Shown: piece after piece, positions 52,540-63,503 of the stretch
Layout: each line of letters begins with the position of its first letter
Position numbering within the stretch: the first letter of the stretch is position 1
NCBI RefSeq assembly: GCF_000621865.1
Contig: NZ_JHXE01000016.1
Location: forward strand, 1-64,000
Reading direction: 5' to 3'
DNA: 64,000 nt
From: Pseudobutyrivibrio sp. MD2005
GTDB taxonomy: Bacteria; Bacillota; Clostridia; Lachnospirales; Lachnospiraceae
The notes under the pieces: generated by a model
Seen by the model: the letters and a program-made list of their open reading frames with translations, nothing else
Told to the model about the DNA's origin: nothing
Databases searched by the model: none
Position numbers and translations under genes: made by a program

Positions 52540-53646
52540 ATGAGCGCAAATATTGTTACTTATTTGACAGATGCAGTTAAGAAATACAAGGCTTCCGATG
52601 TATTTATCATCACTGGACGTGAGGTTTCATTCAGAGTTAATGATTTGGTAATGACACGTTCTGAGTTGGAAGCATCTTATGAAGATAAATCAGAGGGTGA
52701 TGACGGCCCTGTAATGCCTGCAATGGCAGAGGAATTAGTGCAGCAGATTTATGAGCTGGCTCACCGAGATATCACCAAATACAAGGAGGAGGGCGATGAT
52801 GATTTCTCCTTCGCAATTAAGGATGTATCTCGATTTAGAGTAAATGCTTTTAAGCAAAGAGGTACATATGCAGCAGTAGTCCGTGTAATCACATTTACAT
52901 TGCCAGATTACAAGGAATTGCTCATACCAGAATCAGTTATCAATTTGTCAAACGAATCAAAGGGACTTGTACTTGTTACAGGCCCTGCAGGAAGTGGTAA
53001 ATCAACAACACTTTCATGTATCGTTGATAAAATTAATAAAAATTACAATAAACACATCATTACACTTGAAGATCCAGTAGAGTATTTGCACAGACACGGT
53101 AAATCAATAGTGTCACAGCGAGAGATTCATTTGGATACAGAAAACTATGTTACTGCACTTCGAGCTTCACTTAGACAGAGCCCAGATGTTATTCTTCTGG
53201 GAGAGATGCGTGATGCTGAGACAATCTCTGTTGCAATGACAGCGGCTGAGACAGGACATTTGATCTTGTCTACATTGCATACAATTGGAGCAGCAAACAC
53301 TATCGACAGAATTATTGATGTGTTCCCATCAGAGCAGCAGCACCAGATAGCTTTGCAGCTTTCTATGGTAATTAAAGCAGTTGTTTCTCAGCAGCTTGTG
53401 CCTGCAATTGATGGTTCACTTGTGCCAGCGTTTGAGGTTATGACCGTGACCCCAGCCATTAGAAATATGATCAGAGAAAACAAGGTACCACAAATCGAAG
53501 GTGTCATTTATTCTAGTGATACTGACGAGATGGTATCAATGGATTCTAGTCTATTCAAGCTGGTTAGAGAAGGCAAGATTACAAAAGAGACGGCCATGGA
53601 GTATGCGGTAAACGCAGAAATGCTAGGAAGAAGATTAGGAGTTTAA
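52540..53646 (+). CDS. pilT: PilT-type ATPase
   Basis: A 368-residue hexameric secretion ATPase of the PilT (retraction) subclass. Walker A is GPAGSGKST (148-156); the Asp box holds EDPVEYL; Walker B is VILLGEMRDAETI; the His box reads GHLILSTLHT. It is the only ATPase of the cluster in this window: no PilB, PilM/N/O, prepilin peptidase or secretin is present. It follows the last small membrane protein by 11 bases. Confidence 0.94.
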   Translation: MSANIVTYLTDAVKKYKASDVFIITGREVSFRVNDLVMTRSELEASYEDKSEGDDGPVMPAMAEELVQQIYELAHRDITKYKEEGDDDFSFAIKDVSRFRVNAFKQRGTYAAVVRVITFTLPDYKELLIPESVINLSNESKGLVLVTGPAGSGKSTTLSCIVDKINKNYNKHIITLEDPVEYLHRHGKSIVSQREIHLDTENYVTALRASLRQSPDVILLGEMRDAETISVAMTAAETGHLILSTLHTIGAANTIDRIIDVFPSEQQHQIALQLSMVIKAVVSQQLVPAIDGSLVPAFEVMTVTPAIRNMIRENKVPQIEGVIYSSDTDEMVSMDSSLFKLVREGKITKETAMEYAVNAEMLGRRLGV

Positions 53647-53654
53647 ATTAAGAA

Positions 53655-55301
53655 ATGGAAAGTTTTAAACCAATGCTGTTCACTTGCATGAAGAAATACA
53701 GCAAGGAGCAGTTTGCAAAAGATTTAGTATCAGGAATCATTGTGGCAATCATCGCATTGCCACTTTCTATTGCCCTCGCTTTGGCATCAGGAGTTGGCCC
53801 AGAGCCAGGTCTTTATACAGCGATTGTAGCAGGCTTTTTAATCTCATTTTTTGGTGGAAGTACTGTTCAGATTGCAGGACCGACAGCAGCATTTGCTACT
53901 ATTGTAGCTGGTATTATTGCTACTGACGGAATGGATGGATTGATTGTTGCCACAATCATGGCAGGTATTATTTTGATAATCCTTGGTGTGGTTAAGGCTG
54001 GTGCATTAATCAAATTTATCCCATACACAATCACAACTGGTTTTACAGCAGGTATTGCCGTAACAATCTTAATTGGTCAGTTTAAAGACTTCTTTGGAGT
54101 TGATTTCCACGGCGAAAAGCCAATTGAAACAATTGATAAGTTAAAGGTTTTCTTTGAAAATATTGATACTATCAACATTCAGGCAGCTTTAGTAGGTGTT
54201 ATCTGTCTTGCAGTACTTATTATCTGGCCTAAGTTTTTCACTAAGCTTCCTGCATCTATCATTGCAGTATTTGTAAGTATCGCATTGGTTCAGGGCTTAC
54301 ACTTAAATGTAAACACTATTGGAACACTCTATCCTGATTTAAAGGCTGGACTTCCAACAATCTCATTACCATCATTATCATTTGGTTTAATTAGAAATGA
54401 AATGCCTAACGCATTTACGATAGCTATTCTTGCTGCTATCGAATCACTTCTTTCAGCGGTAGTTGCTGATGGAATGGTTAATAGCAAGCATCGTAGTAAT
54501 CAGGAGCTTATTGGCCAGGGTATCGGTAACATCGGTTCTGTACTGTTCGGTGGTATCCCTGCAACAGGTGCTATTGCACGTACAGCAGCCAATATTAAAA
54601 ACGGCGGACGTACACCAATCGCAGGTATTGTTCATTCAATCACACTTCTTATTGTGCTTGTTGTATTAATGCCATATGCGAAGTTTATCCCAATGCCATG
54701 TATCGCAGCTATTCTTTTCCAGGTTGCTTACAACATGTGCCAGTGGAGACCTTTTGTAAGACTTGTAAAGTATGCTCCAAAGTCAGATATCATCGTACTT
54801 GTACTTACATTCGTTCTTACAGTAGTATTCGATTTAGTAGTAGCTATTGAATGGGGTATGATTGTTGCATGTATCCTATTCATCAAGAGAATGAGCGAGG
54901 AAACACACGTTAGTGGCTGGACATACCAGAGTGATGACGCTGAATTTGTAGATGATCTTAGACCAGTTCACAAGGGCATCAGAGTATTTGAAATCACTGG
55001 ACCATTATTCTTTGGTGTTTCAGATATATTAGCAGAAAGCATCAATGTAAAGGATTATACAAAGGTTCTTGTTATGAGAATGCGCTCTGTACCAGCTATC
55101 GATGTTACAGCTCTTAGAGCTCTTAGAGATTTGGTTGAAAGAGCAAAGAAAAAGAATGTAACAGTTGTATTCTCACATGTTAATGAACAGCCAATGCATA
55201 TGATGGAAAAGGCTGATTTTATCAGCATCGTAGGCAAGGATAACTTCCAGCCAAATATCGATGCAGCTTTAGATAGAGCACAAGAATTAATAGGCGAATA
55301 A
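53655..55301 (+). CDS. SulP-family anion transporter with STAS domain
   Basis: A 548-residue membrane transporter with 10 to 14 helices and a C-terminal STAS domain (from about residue 445, FEITGPLFFGVSDIL ... DVTALRALRDLV). Signature motifs include GPTAAFATIVAGII and TGAIARTAANIKNGGRTP. Members import sulfate, bicarbonate or other anions; the substrate cannot be told. The start at 53655 has no strong ribosome site and may depend on the upstream pilT translation. The gap to mfd is 2 bases. Confidence 0.92.
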   Translation: MESFKPMLFTCMKKYSKEQFAKDLVSGIIVAIIALPLSIALALASGVGPEPGLYTAIVAGFLISFFGGSTVQIAGPTAAFATIVAGIIATDGMDGLIVATIMAGIILIILGVVKAGALIKFIPYTITTGFTAGIAVTILIGQFKDFFGVDFHGEKPIETIDKLKVFFENIDTINIQAALVGVICLAVLIIWPKFFTKLPASIIAVFVSIALVQGLHLNVNTIGTLYPDLKAGLPTISLPSLSFGLIRNEMPNAFTIAILAAIESLLSAVVADGMVNSKHRSNQELIGQGIGNIGSVLFGGIPATGAIARTAANIKNGGRTPIAGIVHSITLLIVLVVLMPYAKFIPMPCIAAILFQVAYNMCQWRPFVRLVKYAPKSDIIVLVLTFVLTVVFDLVVAIEWGMIVACILFIKRMSEETHVSGWTYQSDDAEFVDDLRPVHKGIRVFEITGPLFFGVSDILAESINVKDYTKVLVMRMRSVPAIDVTALRALRDLVERAKKKNVTVVFSHVNEQPMHMMEKADFISIVGKDNFQPNIDAALDRAQELIGE

Positions 55302-55303
55302 AT

Positions 55304-58300
55304 ATGAAAACATTTTTAGAACCATTTGAAAATCTTACAGCGATAGAGTCTCTTAGAGAGGCTCTATCTAAACATGGTAAAGTGTATGATATAACAGGGT
55401 GTGCCGATAAGGCGCACCTTATTTTTGGTATAAGCCACGACGTAAAATACAAGCTGATTATTACATCGGACGAACTTAAGGCCAGAGAGCTTTTAGAGGA
55501 ATATCGGTTTTTTGATGAGAATGCTGTATTTTTCCCTGCAAAGGATTTCCTTTTCTATCAGTCTGATATTAGAGGTAATGCCCTTACAAGGGAGCGTATG
55601 AAGGCCATAGAGTCGATTTTGAGTGATGAGAGCTGCACAGTTATTACCACAATCGACGCTTTAATGAACAAATTACCTGCTCCAAAGTATTTTGAGAACG
55701 GTATTGTAGCCATCTCAGATACAGATACCATTGAATTAGAGGCATTGCGCAGAAAGCTCGTTGCAATGGGATATGAAAACGTTGGTACATGTGAGCATCC
55801 AGGAGAATTTGCCGTTAGAGGTGGAATTATTGATGTTTATCCCCTTACAGCTGAGTTGCCTGTAAGAATTGAGCTGTGGGGTGATGAAGTAGATAGCATT
55901 CGTTCTTATGATGCTAGCAATCAGAAGTCTATAGAAAATATTGATTCTGTAATAATATTTCCTGCAGTAGAGGTGATTCTTTCGACTGAAGAAGTTGAGG
56001 CAGGATTACACAAAATGGAGGAAGAGAAGAATCTCAGATACGAAAAATATCGTAAGGAGATGAAAACTGAGGAGGCTTACAGGCTAAAAACCTATGTTGA
56101 TAGGGTAATTGAGGAGACAAGAGCCTGGGGATTGAGCCAAGAAGTTGAAACTAATTTAAACTATTTTTGTGAAGATTTGGCGAGTTTTATAGATTTTATG
56201 CCTAAAAACACCTATCTATTTCTCGATGAGGTGCAGAAACTTATAGTGAAAGCTGAATCAACTGAGGTTGAATTTGCTGAGGCAATGACAAGACGAGTAG
56301 AAGCTGGATACATGCTTCAACGACAGATGGATATGTTGTACGGTTCAATGGACATTTTTGCCAGAATTGGGAAAAAACCAACTGTTTTAATGTCACTTTT
56401 GGATGCGAAAAATAAATTTTTAAAATCTGAAGAACATTTCAGTGTTGCAGTTCAGGGTGTAAATGCATACAACGGAAGTTTTGAGCTTCTGACAAAAGAG
56501 CTTTTACAATATAAAAAGAGAAAATACAAAGTCTTGCTTGTAACAAGTTCCAGCACAAAAGGAAAGCGTCTCGCTGATGATTTATTGGAGGAAGGATTTA
56601 ACGCATATTTCACTGACGATTTAGATCATAAGATCAATCCTGGCGAAACTATGCTATGTGTTGGTAATATTAAAAGAGGATTTGATTATCCTGACTCAGC
56701 ATTTGTAATGCTTTCTGACGGTGATATATTTGGCCATGTTAGAAAGAAAAAGCATAGGATTAAAAAGTACGAGGGAGAGACAATTTCATCTTTCTCCGAT
56801 TTGCATGTGGGAGATTACGTTGTTCACGAAAACTATGGCTTGGGCGTGTACAAAGGCACTGAGCAGATGGAAGTGGATAAAGTCATCCGTGATTACATAA
56901 AGATTGAATACGCCAAGGGCAGTAATCTCTATGTACTTACATCACAGCTTGACATGATTCAAAAGTATTCTGGTCCAGATGGTAAAAAGCCTAAGCTTAA
57001 TAGCCTTGGGGCTGGAACGCAGGAATGGACGAGGACAAAACAGAAGGTTCAGTCTGCAGTTGGAGTTGTAGCAAAAGAGCTCGTAGATCTATATGCCCTT
57101 CGACAGAATACGGATGGTTTTGTATATGGTGAGGATACCGTTTGGCAAAAAGAATTTGAAGAAAGCTTCCCTTATGAAGAGACAGAAGGCCAGCTTGCAG
57201 CCATTGAAGCAGTAAAGTCTGATATGGAATCGAAAAAGATTATGGATAGACTTATCTGCGGTGACGTAGGCTTCGGAAAGACTGAAGTTGCAATGCGTGC
57301 TGCGTTTAAAGCTGTACAGGAGGGAAAGCAGGTAGCGTATCTTGTGCCTACCACAATTCTTGCCCAGCAGCATTACAATAACTTTGTTCAAAGAATGGGC
57401 GGATACCCTGTTAATGTAGGATTGTTATGCCGTTTTAGAAGCCTTCAGCAACAAAAGAAAACAATAGAAGATTTGAAAAAAGGAATGGTAGATATTGTTA
57501 TCGGAACCCATCGCCTTCTTTCAAAGGATGTAGAGTTTAAAGATTTAGGCCTTCTTATTATAGATGAGGAACAGCGCTTTGGCGTAAATCACAAGGAACG
57601 TATCAAGCAGATGAAAAAGACTGTTGATGTTTTGTCTTTATCTGCTACGCCAATTCCAAGAACACTTCATATGTCTTTGGTTGGAATCAGAGATATGAGC
57701 GTACTTGATGAAGCTCCAATGGAACGTACTCCTATTCAGACTTTTGTGTTTGAGTATAACGAGGAAATGGTGCGAGAAGCCATTGTCCGCGAGATGGCAA
57801 GAGATGGTCAGGTTTATTATGTCTTCAACAGGGTTAGAGGCATACAGGATATGGCTGCAGAAATCGAGCGTCTTGTTCCGGAAGCTACTGTAGGGTACAT
57901 CCACGGCCAGATGACTGAAAATAAAGTGGAAGACATCATGATGCAATTCATCAATCATGAGATAGATGTTTTGGTAGCCACAACCATAATAGAAATTGGT
58001 TTGGATATTTCTAACGTAAATACGATAATCATTCATGACTCTGACAACATGGGACTTTCACAGCTTTATCAGCTTAGAGGACGTGTAGGAAGAAGTAATC
58101 GTACCGCATATGCGTTTTTAATGTATCGTAGAGATAAGATGCTTAAAGAGGTGGCAGAAAAACGTTTGGCTGCAATCAAAGAATTTACCGATTTAGGCTC
58201 TGGCTTTAAGATTGCCATGAGAGATTTAGAGATTCGCGGAGCTGGAAATCTCCTTGGTGTTGAGCAGCATGGTAACATGACAGCCGTAGGTTATGACCTA

Positions 58301-58831
58301 TATTGCAAGATGCTCAATGAAGCAGTCAAAATAGAAAAGGGTGATGTTAAGGAAGATAGCTTTAACACTACTGTGGACATAAATATCGAGGCATATCTGC
58401 CAGACACATATGTTAGCAACGAAGAGCAGCGAATTGATATTTACAAGCGTATTGCGGCTATCGATTCTGAAGAAGCCAGGGATGATATGTTGGATGAGCT
58501 TGTTGACAGATTTGGAGAACCAAAACGTTGCGTGCAGAATCTTCTTTGGGTTGCAATGCTTAGGGTTAAGGCTCATGATGCATATGTTTCTGCCATTGAG
58601 CAAAAGCAGGATATCATCAGGATTGTCATGTATGAAAAGGCAAAAATAGACGTTGTACAAATTCCAGCGTTGCTTGAGAGAAACAATCCACATATCACTT
58701 TTGCGGCTGATCCAAAGAACCCTGCATTTATATTTAACACAAAGGCTAATACTAGAATCAAACCATCAGAAGTCTTTGAATATCTGCAGGATTTCCTTTT
58801 AGACCTTAAGACCCTCAAGGTTGATAATTAG
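55304..58831 (+). CDS. mfd: Transcription-repair coupling factor
   Basis: A 1175-residue ATP-dependent DNA translocase that removes RNA polymerase stalled at lesions and recruits UvrA. The UvrB-like N terminus is followed by the polymerase-interacting domain (from about 500, [17 protein letters not shown]), the helicase core with Walker A GDVGFGKT (653-660) and the DEEQ box (754-757), then the TRG motif and the C-terminal autoinhibitory domain. Full family length. Confidence 0.97.
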   Translation: MKTFLEPFENLTAIESLREALSKHGKVYDITGCADKAHLIFGISHDVKYKLIITSDELKARELLEEYRFFDENAVFFPAKDFLFYQSDIRGNALTRERMKAIESILSDESCTVITTIDALMNKLPAPKYFENGIVAISDTDTIELEALRRKLVAMGYENVGTCEHPGEFAVRGGIIDVYPLTAELPVRIELWGDEVDSIRSYDASNQKSIENIDSVIIFPAVEVILSTEEVEAGLHKMEEEKNLRYEKYRKEMKTEEAYRLKTYVDRVIEETRAWGLSQEVETNLNYFCEDLASFIDFMPKNTYLFLDEVQKLIVKAESTEVEFAEAMTRRVEAGYMLQRQMDMLYGSMDIFARIGKKPTVLMSLLDAKNKFLKSEEHFSVAVQGVNAYNGSFELLTKELLQYKKRKYKVLLVTSSSTKGKRLADDLLEEGFNAYFTDDLDHKINPGETMLCVGNIKRGFDYPDSAFVMLSDGDIFGHVRKKKHRIKKYEGETISSFSDLHVGDYVVHENYGLGVYKGTEQMEVDKVIRDYIKIEYAKGSNLYVLTSQLDMIQKYSGPDGKKPKLNSLGAGTQEWTRTKQKVQSAVGVVAKELVDLYALRQNTDGFVYGEDTVWQKEFEESFPYEETEGQLAAIEAVKSDMESKKIMDRLICGDVGFGKTEVAMRAAFKAVQEGKQVAYLVPTTILAQQHYNNFVQRMGGYPVNVGLLCRFRSLQQQKKTIEDLKKGMVDIVIGTHRLLSKDVEFKDLGLLIIDEEQRFGVNHKERIKQMKKTVDVLSLSATPIPRTLHMSLVGIRDMSVLDEAPMERTPIQTFVFEYNEEMVREAIVREMARDGQVYYVFNRVRGIQDMAAEIERLVPEATVGYIHGQMTENKVEDIMMQFINHEIDVLVATTIIEIGLDISNVNTIIIHDSDNMGLSQLYQLRGRVGRSNRTAYAFLMYRRDKMLKEVAEKRLAAIKEFTDLGSGFKIAMRDLEIRGAGNLLGVEQHGNMTAVGYDLYCKMLNEAVKIEKGDVKEDSFNTTVDINIEAYLPDTYVSNEEQRIDIYKRIAAIDSEEARDDMLDELVDRFGEPKRCVQNLLWVAMLRVKAHDAYVSAIEQKQDIIRIVMYEKAKIDVVQIPALLERNNPHITFAADPKNPAFIFNTKANTRIKPSEVFEYLQDFLLDLKTLKVDN

Positions 58832-58896
58832 AAATAGATTAACTATAATAAAAAAGCATGACAAAATATGGGTTTGAGGCCCAGGAGGATAGAATA

Positions 58897-60012
58897 ATGA
58901 ATACTTTAAGAGTTAAATCAGTTGGAATGGCAGCTGTAGCAGCTACAGTGTTATTTACAGGATGTGGCAAGCTTAATCCAGATGCTACACTCGTTACAAT
59001 AAATACAGGTGATGGTTCAAAGGATACCATTACACTTGGATATGGAAATTTCGCCGCTAAATATCAACAATCTAGATATGACCAGTTCTTACTTGGTTAC
59101 TACGGTGAAAGCATGTGGTCTTCAGATATGTCTGGTACAGGCTCAACTCTTGAAGATGATACAAAAGAAGGTGTTATGACAGATATCGAAGAGCAGTATT
59201 TAGCTAAGCTTCACGCAAATGATTACGGCATAACACTTACAGATGAGCAAAACACAGCAATAGCAGATGCTGCCGCAGCTTTTATGTCAGCAAATGCTAA
59301 AGAGAGCCTTGATGTTATGGGTGCTACAGAAGAATATGTTAAGCAGTATCTTGAGTACAATACATACTATTCATTAGTTTCTGCAGCAGCAAAAGAAGCA
59401 GCAGATGCAGATATTAAAGATGAAGATTGCTGGATGCGTACATTTACATATGTTGCATTTGATACTACAGGAAAGACAGATGAGACAGGAGCTGTTGTAG
59501 AATACACAGAAGATGAAATCGCTGATATGAAGGCACAGGCAGAGCAGCTTGCTGAAGCAAAGGATTTTGATGCAACCGTTGAAGAACTTGGAGTTCAAGG
59601 TCAGACTTTTTCATACTTAAAGGGTGAGACAGAAGATGACACAATGGATATGTCAATCATCACAGCTGCTGAGTCTCTTTCAGAGGGTGATGTATCAGAT
59701 GTCATCGAAGTAGATGGTGTTGGATATTACGTAATTCGTCTTGATTCTGATCATGACGAGACAGCTTCACAGCAAAAGCGTGAGTCATTACAGTCAGAGG
59801 CATTTGATAAGCTCATGGAGACATGGAAAGCAGCAATCACATGGACTGTTGATGAAAAGGCTTGGGCAAAGGTTGAATTTGGTAACAAGTTATTCAAGGC
59901 ACCTGAGGTAGAAGAAACAACAGATACAACAACAGATACTACAGCAGAAGATGATACAGCAGAAACATCTGAAGATACAGATGCAACAGCTGAAGAAACA
60001 GAAGCAGAGTAA
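58897..60012 (+). CDS. PPIase-like lipoprotein (PrsA/parvulin type)
   Basis: A 371-residue exported lipoprotein. The ATG at 58897 follows AGGAGG; an earlier ATG at 58858 does not. The lipobox is FTGC, with the lipidated Cys near residue 22. A helical SurA/PrsA-like N domain is followed by a parvulin-like region (about 190-300: ESLSEGDVSDVIEVDGVGYYVIRLDSD is the typical C-terminal part). The end is an acidic Thr/Asp/Glu tail. It probably helps exported proteins fold; it lies next to mfd by chance or operon history. Confidence 0.82.
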   Translation: MNTLRVKSVGMAAVAATVLFTGCGKLNPDATLVTINTGDGSKDTITLGYGNFAAKYQQSRYDQFLLGYYGESMWSSDMSGTGSTLEDDTKEGVMTDIEEQYLAKLHANDYGITLTDEQNTAIADAAAAFMSANAKESLDVMGATEEYVKQYLEYNTYYSLVSAAAKEAADADIKDEDCWMRTFTYVAFDTTGKTDETGAVVEYTEDEIADMKAQAEQLAEAKDFDATVEELGVQGQTFSYLKGETEDDTMDMSIITAAESLSEGDVSDVIEVDGVGYYVIRLDSDHDETASQQKRESLQSEAFDKLMETWKAAITWTVDEKAWAKVEFGNKLFKAPEVEETTDTTTDTTAEDDTAETSEDTDATAEETEAE

Positions 60013-60014
60013 AT

Positions 60015-61766
60015 ATGAATTTCATTTTAAAATACATTAAAAATTATAAAATAAGAGCAATACTAGCCCCACTATTCAAAATGTTAGAGGCGATATTTGA
60101 GCTTTTTGTACCACTTGTTATGGCATCCATTATTAACAAGGGTATAGCAAGCTCAGATACCCACTACATCATCAAGATGAGTGGGGTTTTATTATTTCTA
60201 GCTGTAGTAGGTTTGATGTTTTCCATAACAGCACAGTATTTTAGTGCGTATGTTGCAGTATATACAGCGGCAGACCTAAGAAGAGATGTGTTTGTTAAAA
60301 TCATGTCTCTATCTCAGGGCACAAAAGAAAGCATAGGCGATGAAGTATTAACAACCAGAATCACAAACGATATTAATCAGATTCAAAATGCCATTAATAG
60401 AGTGCTGAGATTGTTCCTAAGATCTCCATTTATAGTTGGAGGTGCGATAGTAATGTCGTTTATTGTTGATGTTAAATCAGCATTTATTTTTATATTGGTA
60501 GTTTTAGCACTGAGTATTATTGTATTTTTAGTAATGAGATACACTTTACCAAGATACAAAAACATAGCTGCCAGAATGGAAAAAGTATTACATGCTACTT
60601 CTGAAAACTTAGAAGGCTCAAGAGTATTAAGAGCTTTTTGTCAGGTAGATGAAGAGAAAGCAGAGTTTGAAAAGAGGACAGCTAAATTAGCGGCTATGCA
60701 GATTAACACCGGAAAGGTGTCTGCTCTATTAAACCCTGTCACTTATGTTGCAGTAAACTTGGGAATAGTTTCTCTGATATATGTCGCAACAAAAAGAGTG
60801 GATGGCGGATTCATTTTGCAAGGTGATGTGGTGGCTCTTGTAAACTATATGAGTTCCATCTTAGTTGAGCTTATCAAACTTGCAAACCTTATTGTGATTT
60901 TGATGAAAGCATTTCCATCTGTAGGTCGTGTACAAGAGCTTATGGAGATTAAGTCTGATGAACGAGAGAAAATGTCATTATTAAATGACGAATTAATAAT
61001 AGGCGGTTCGTGCAATGCTAAAGAGATTTCATTAAAGAATGTATCATACAGCTATCATGGCGCTGGAGAAATGGACCTTGAAAATATTAATGTGGAAATT
61101 CCAGCAGGTTCAGTACTTGGAATTATCGGAGGAACAGGTTCAGGAAAAAGTACTTTGCTTAAATTGCTAAATCACACCTATGATGTGACAGAGGGCACTA
61201 TAGAAATAGGTGGTCAGAATGTAAAATCATTTGATGACAGCTACTTGGCAGATATGTTTGGTATTGTACCTCAGAAAGCATTTCTGTTCAGTGGAACAAT
61301 AAGAAGTAACCTGGAAATGAATGGGAAAAATCCTGACGAGTGCGAAATTAAATCAGCTTTAAATATAGCGCAAGCGCTTGATTTTGTGGAAGCAAAAGAA
61401 GGCGGACTTGATGCAGAGGTTAAGGCCAAGGGGGCTAATTTCTCTGGAGGCCAAAGACAGCGACTTACTATCGCAAGAGCATTGATTGGTAAACCACAGA
61501 TATTAGTATTAGATGATGCGGCAAGTGCTCTAGATCTTGCTACAGAGAAAAAGCTCAGAAATGAATTATTAAATCTAGATTGGAATCCTACTATTATAAT
61601 CGTATCGCAGCGAGCATCTTCAGTAATGGAGGCTGATCAGATATTAGTGTTAGAGGATGGCAAGTGTGTAGGACTTGGTTCACATGATACTTTGATAAAG
61701 AACTGTGAGACGTACCAGGAGATATATTATTGTCAGTATCCTAGAGAGGAGGCATCAAATGAATAA
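60015..61766 (+). CDS. ABC exporter subunit with degenerate ATPase site (second heterodimer, part A)
   Basis: A 583-residue half-transporter with six membrane helices and a nucleotide-binding domain. Walker A is GGTGSGKS (372-379), signature FSGGQ, and Walker B ILVLDD with Asp501 where Glu is expected, as in one half of BmrCD-like heterodimers. It starts 2 bases after the lipoprotein gene and overlaps the next ABC gene by 8 bases. No regulator gene is attached, unlike the pair at 11467-15142. Confidence 0.93.
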   Translation: MNFILKYIKNYKIRAILAPLFKMLEAIFELFVPLVMASIINKGIASSDTHYIIKMSGVLLFLAVVGLMFSITAQYFSAYVAVYTAADLRRDVFVKIMSLSQGTKESIGDEVLTTRITNDINQIQNAINRVLRLFLRSPFIVGGAIVMSFIVDVKSAFIFILVVLALSIIVFLVMRYTLPRYKNIAARMEKVLHATSENLEGSRVLRAFCQVDEEKAEFEKRTAKLAAMQINTGKVSALLNPVTYVAVNLGIVSLIYVATKRVDGGFILQGDVVALVNYMSSILVELIKLANLIVILMKAFPSVGRVQELMEIKSDEREKMSLLNDELIIGGSCNAKEISLKNVSYSYHGAGEMDLENINVEIPAGSVLGIIGGTGSGKSTLLKLLNHTYDVTEGTIEIGGQNVKSFDDSYLADMFGIVPQKAFLFSGTIRSNLEMNGKNPDECEIKSALNIAQALDFVEAKEGGLDAEVKAKGANFSGGQRQRLTIARALIGKPQILVLDDAASALDLATEKKLRNELLNLDWNPTIIIVSQRASSVMEADQILVLEDGKCVGLGSHDTLIKNCETYQEIYYCQYPREEASNE

Positions 61767-63495
61767 ATCCTCTCAAAGAACGATATTAAATCGTGTTTTA
61801 ATAGAACTTAAATCCTATGCAGCGTTGGTTTCTTTATCATTGCTGTGTGCCTGCGCTACAGTTTATCTTACATTAAGAATCCCTATCCTCACTGGTAGGG
61901 CGGTAGACTGTATTATTGGTCCAGGACATATTGATTACAATTTGTTGGAATCTTATTTAAAAGAAATGAGTGTTTTGATTGCCCTTACATTCTTCACTCA
62001 GTTTATAATGAATAGGATCAACAATAATATCACTTACAATGTGGCAAAGAATCTTAGGGATAGAGCTTTTTCAAAAATGCAGAATATGAAGCTTGCTACA
62101 ATCGATTCACATCCACATGGAGATTTTGTTAGTAGGATAGTATCTGATGTAGATACATTTACAGACGGATTGTTACTTGGCTTTACTCAGTTTTTCACTG
62201 GAGTTCTTACTGTTTTAGGAACTATATATTTCATGGTAAGAATATCTTGGGTAATAGCACTTATCGTTATTGTAGCTACACCTGCATCTCTTTTACTTGC
62301 TAAGTTTATATCAGAAAGAACATATAAATATTTTGGTGATCAGGCAAGACTTCGCGGAACAGAAACTTCTTATATAGAAGAGATGATTGTTGGTAAAGAT
62401 ATTGTAAGAAGCATGAATTATGAATCTCTCGCAGAGAATGAATTTGATGCTATGAACAATAGCCTTAGAGATGCTTCTCTAAAAGCTACCTTTTATTCAT
62501 CGATTGTTAATCCAAGCACACGTCTTGTAAACAATATTATTTACGCAGCAGTAGGTGTTGTTGGTGCGCTTATGTCTATTGGTGGCGGAATCACAGTCGG
62601 AGGTCTTACCAGCTTCCTTTCATATTCTAGTACATATGCAAAGCCATTTAATGAAATATCGGATGTAATCACTGAATTTCAAAATGCACTTGCTTGTGCA
62701 GCCAGACTATTTGAAATGATAGATGCTGAAGTAGAAGTAGATAATGGAAAGAAGACCTTAGGCGAAATAAAGGGCAAAATTGAGTTTAAGGATGTATCCT
62801 TCTCATACGTTAAAAATAAAACCCTGATTGAACATTTGAACTTAACTGTAGAAAGTGGACAAAGAATAGCTATTGTTGGTCCAACAGGTGCAGGTAAGAG
62901 TACTATTATAAATTTACTTATGCGATTTTATGACATAGATGCAGGTCAGATTTTAATTGATGGCATTGATATAAGAGACATACCACTGGAAGAGCTGCGC
63001 CAAAGTTTTGGAATGGTGCTTCAGGAAACATGGCTAAAGAATGCATCTATAAAAGATAATTTAAAGATGGCGAATTTTGATGCCACAAATGCAGAAATAG
63101 TGGAAGCGGCAAAAGCAACTCATGCAGATAGCTTCATAAGAAAAATGCCATATAGTTATGAATCGATTTTGTCGTGGGAAGGCACTGCGTTGTCACAGGG
63201 ACAAATGCAGCTTTTGTGTATAACAAGAGTAATGCTTAACATTCCACCTATGCTTATATTAGATGAAGCAACCAGTTCAATTGATACCAGGACAGAGCAG
63301 GAAATTCAAGCTGCATTTAATAAAATGATGAAAGGCAGAACTACATTTATTGTAGCCCACAGACTTTCAACTATCAGAGAAGCCGATGTAATATTGTTTG
63401 TAAAAGATGGTTCTATTGTAGAACAAGGAAGTCACAGAGAGTTGTTGCAGAAAGATGGCTTTTATGCTAAATTATATCAGAGTCAATTAGATTAG
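61759..63495 (+). CDS. ABC exporter subunit with canonical ATPase site (second heterodimer, part B)
   Basis: A 578-residue half-transporter. The ATG at 61759 follows AGAGAGGAGG. Walker A is GPTGAGKS, signature LSQGQMQ, and Walker B LILDEATSSID with the catalytic Glu. It should pair with the preceding subunit to export a drug, lipid or peptide. The gap to murA is 8 bases. Confidence 0.93.
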   Translation: MNKSSQRTILNRVLIELKSYAALVSLSLLCACATVYLTLRIPILTGRAVDCIIGPGHIDYNLLESYLKEMSVLIALTFFTQFIMNRINNNITYNVAKNLRDRAFSKMQNMKLATIDSHPHGDFVSRIVSDVDTFTDGLLLGFTQFFTGVLTVLGTIYFMVRISWVIALIVIVATPASLLLAKFISERTYKYFGDQARLRGTETSYIEEMIVGKDIVRSMNYESLAENEFDAMNNSLRDASLKATFYSSIVNPSTRLVNNIIYAAVGVVGALMSIGGGITVGGLTSFLSYSSTYAKPFNEISDVITEFQNALACAARLFEMIDAEVEVDNGKKTLGEIKGKIEFKDVSFSYVKNKTLIEHLNLTVESGQRIAIVGPTGAGKSTIINLLMRFYDIDAGQILIDGIDIRDIPLEELRQSFGMVLQETWLKNASIKDNLKMANFDATNAEIVEAAKATHADSFIRKMPYSYESILSWEGTALSQGQMQLLCITRVMLNIPPMLILDEATSSIDTRTEQEIQAAFNKMMKGRTTFIVAHRLSTIREADVILFVKDGSIVEQGSHRELLQKDGFYAKLYQSQLD

Positions 63496-63503
63496 GAGAA
63501 AAA

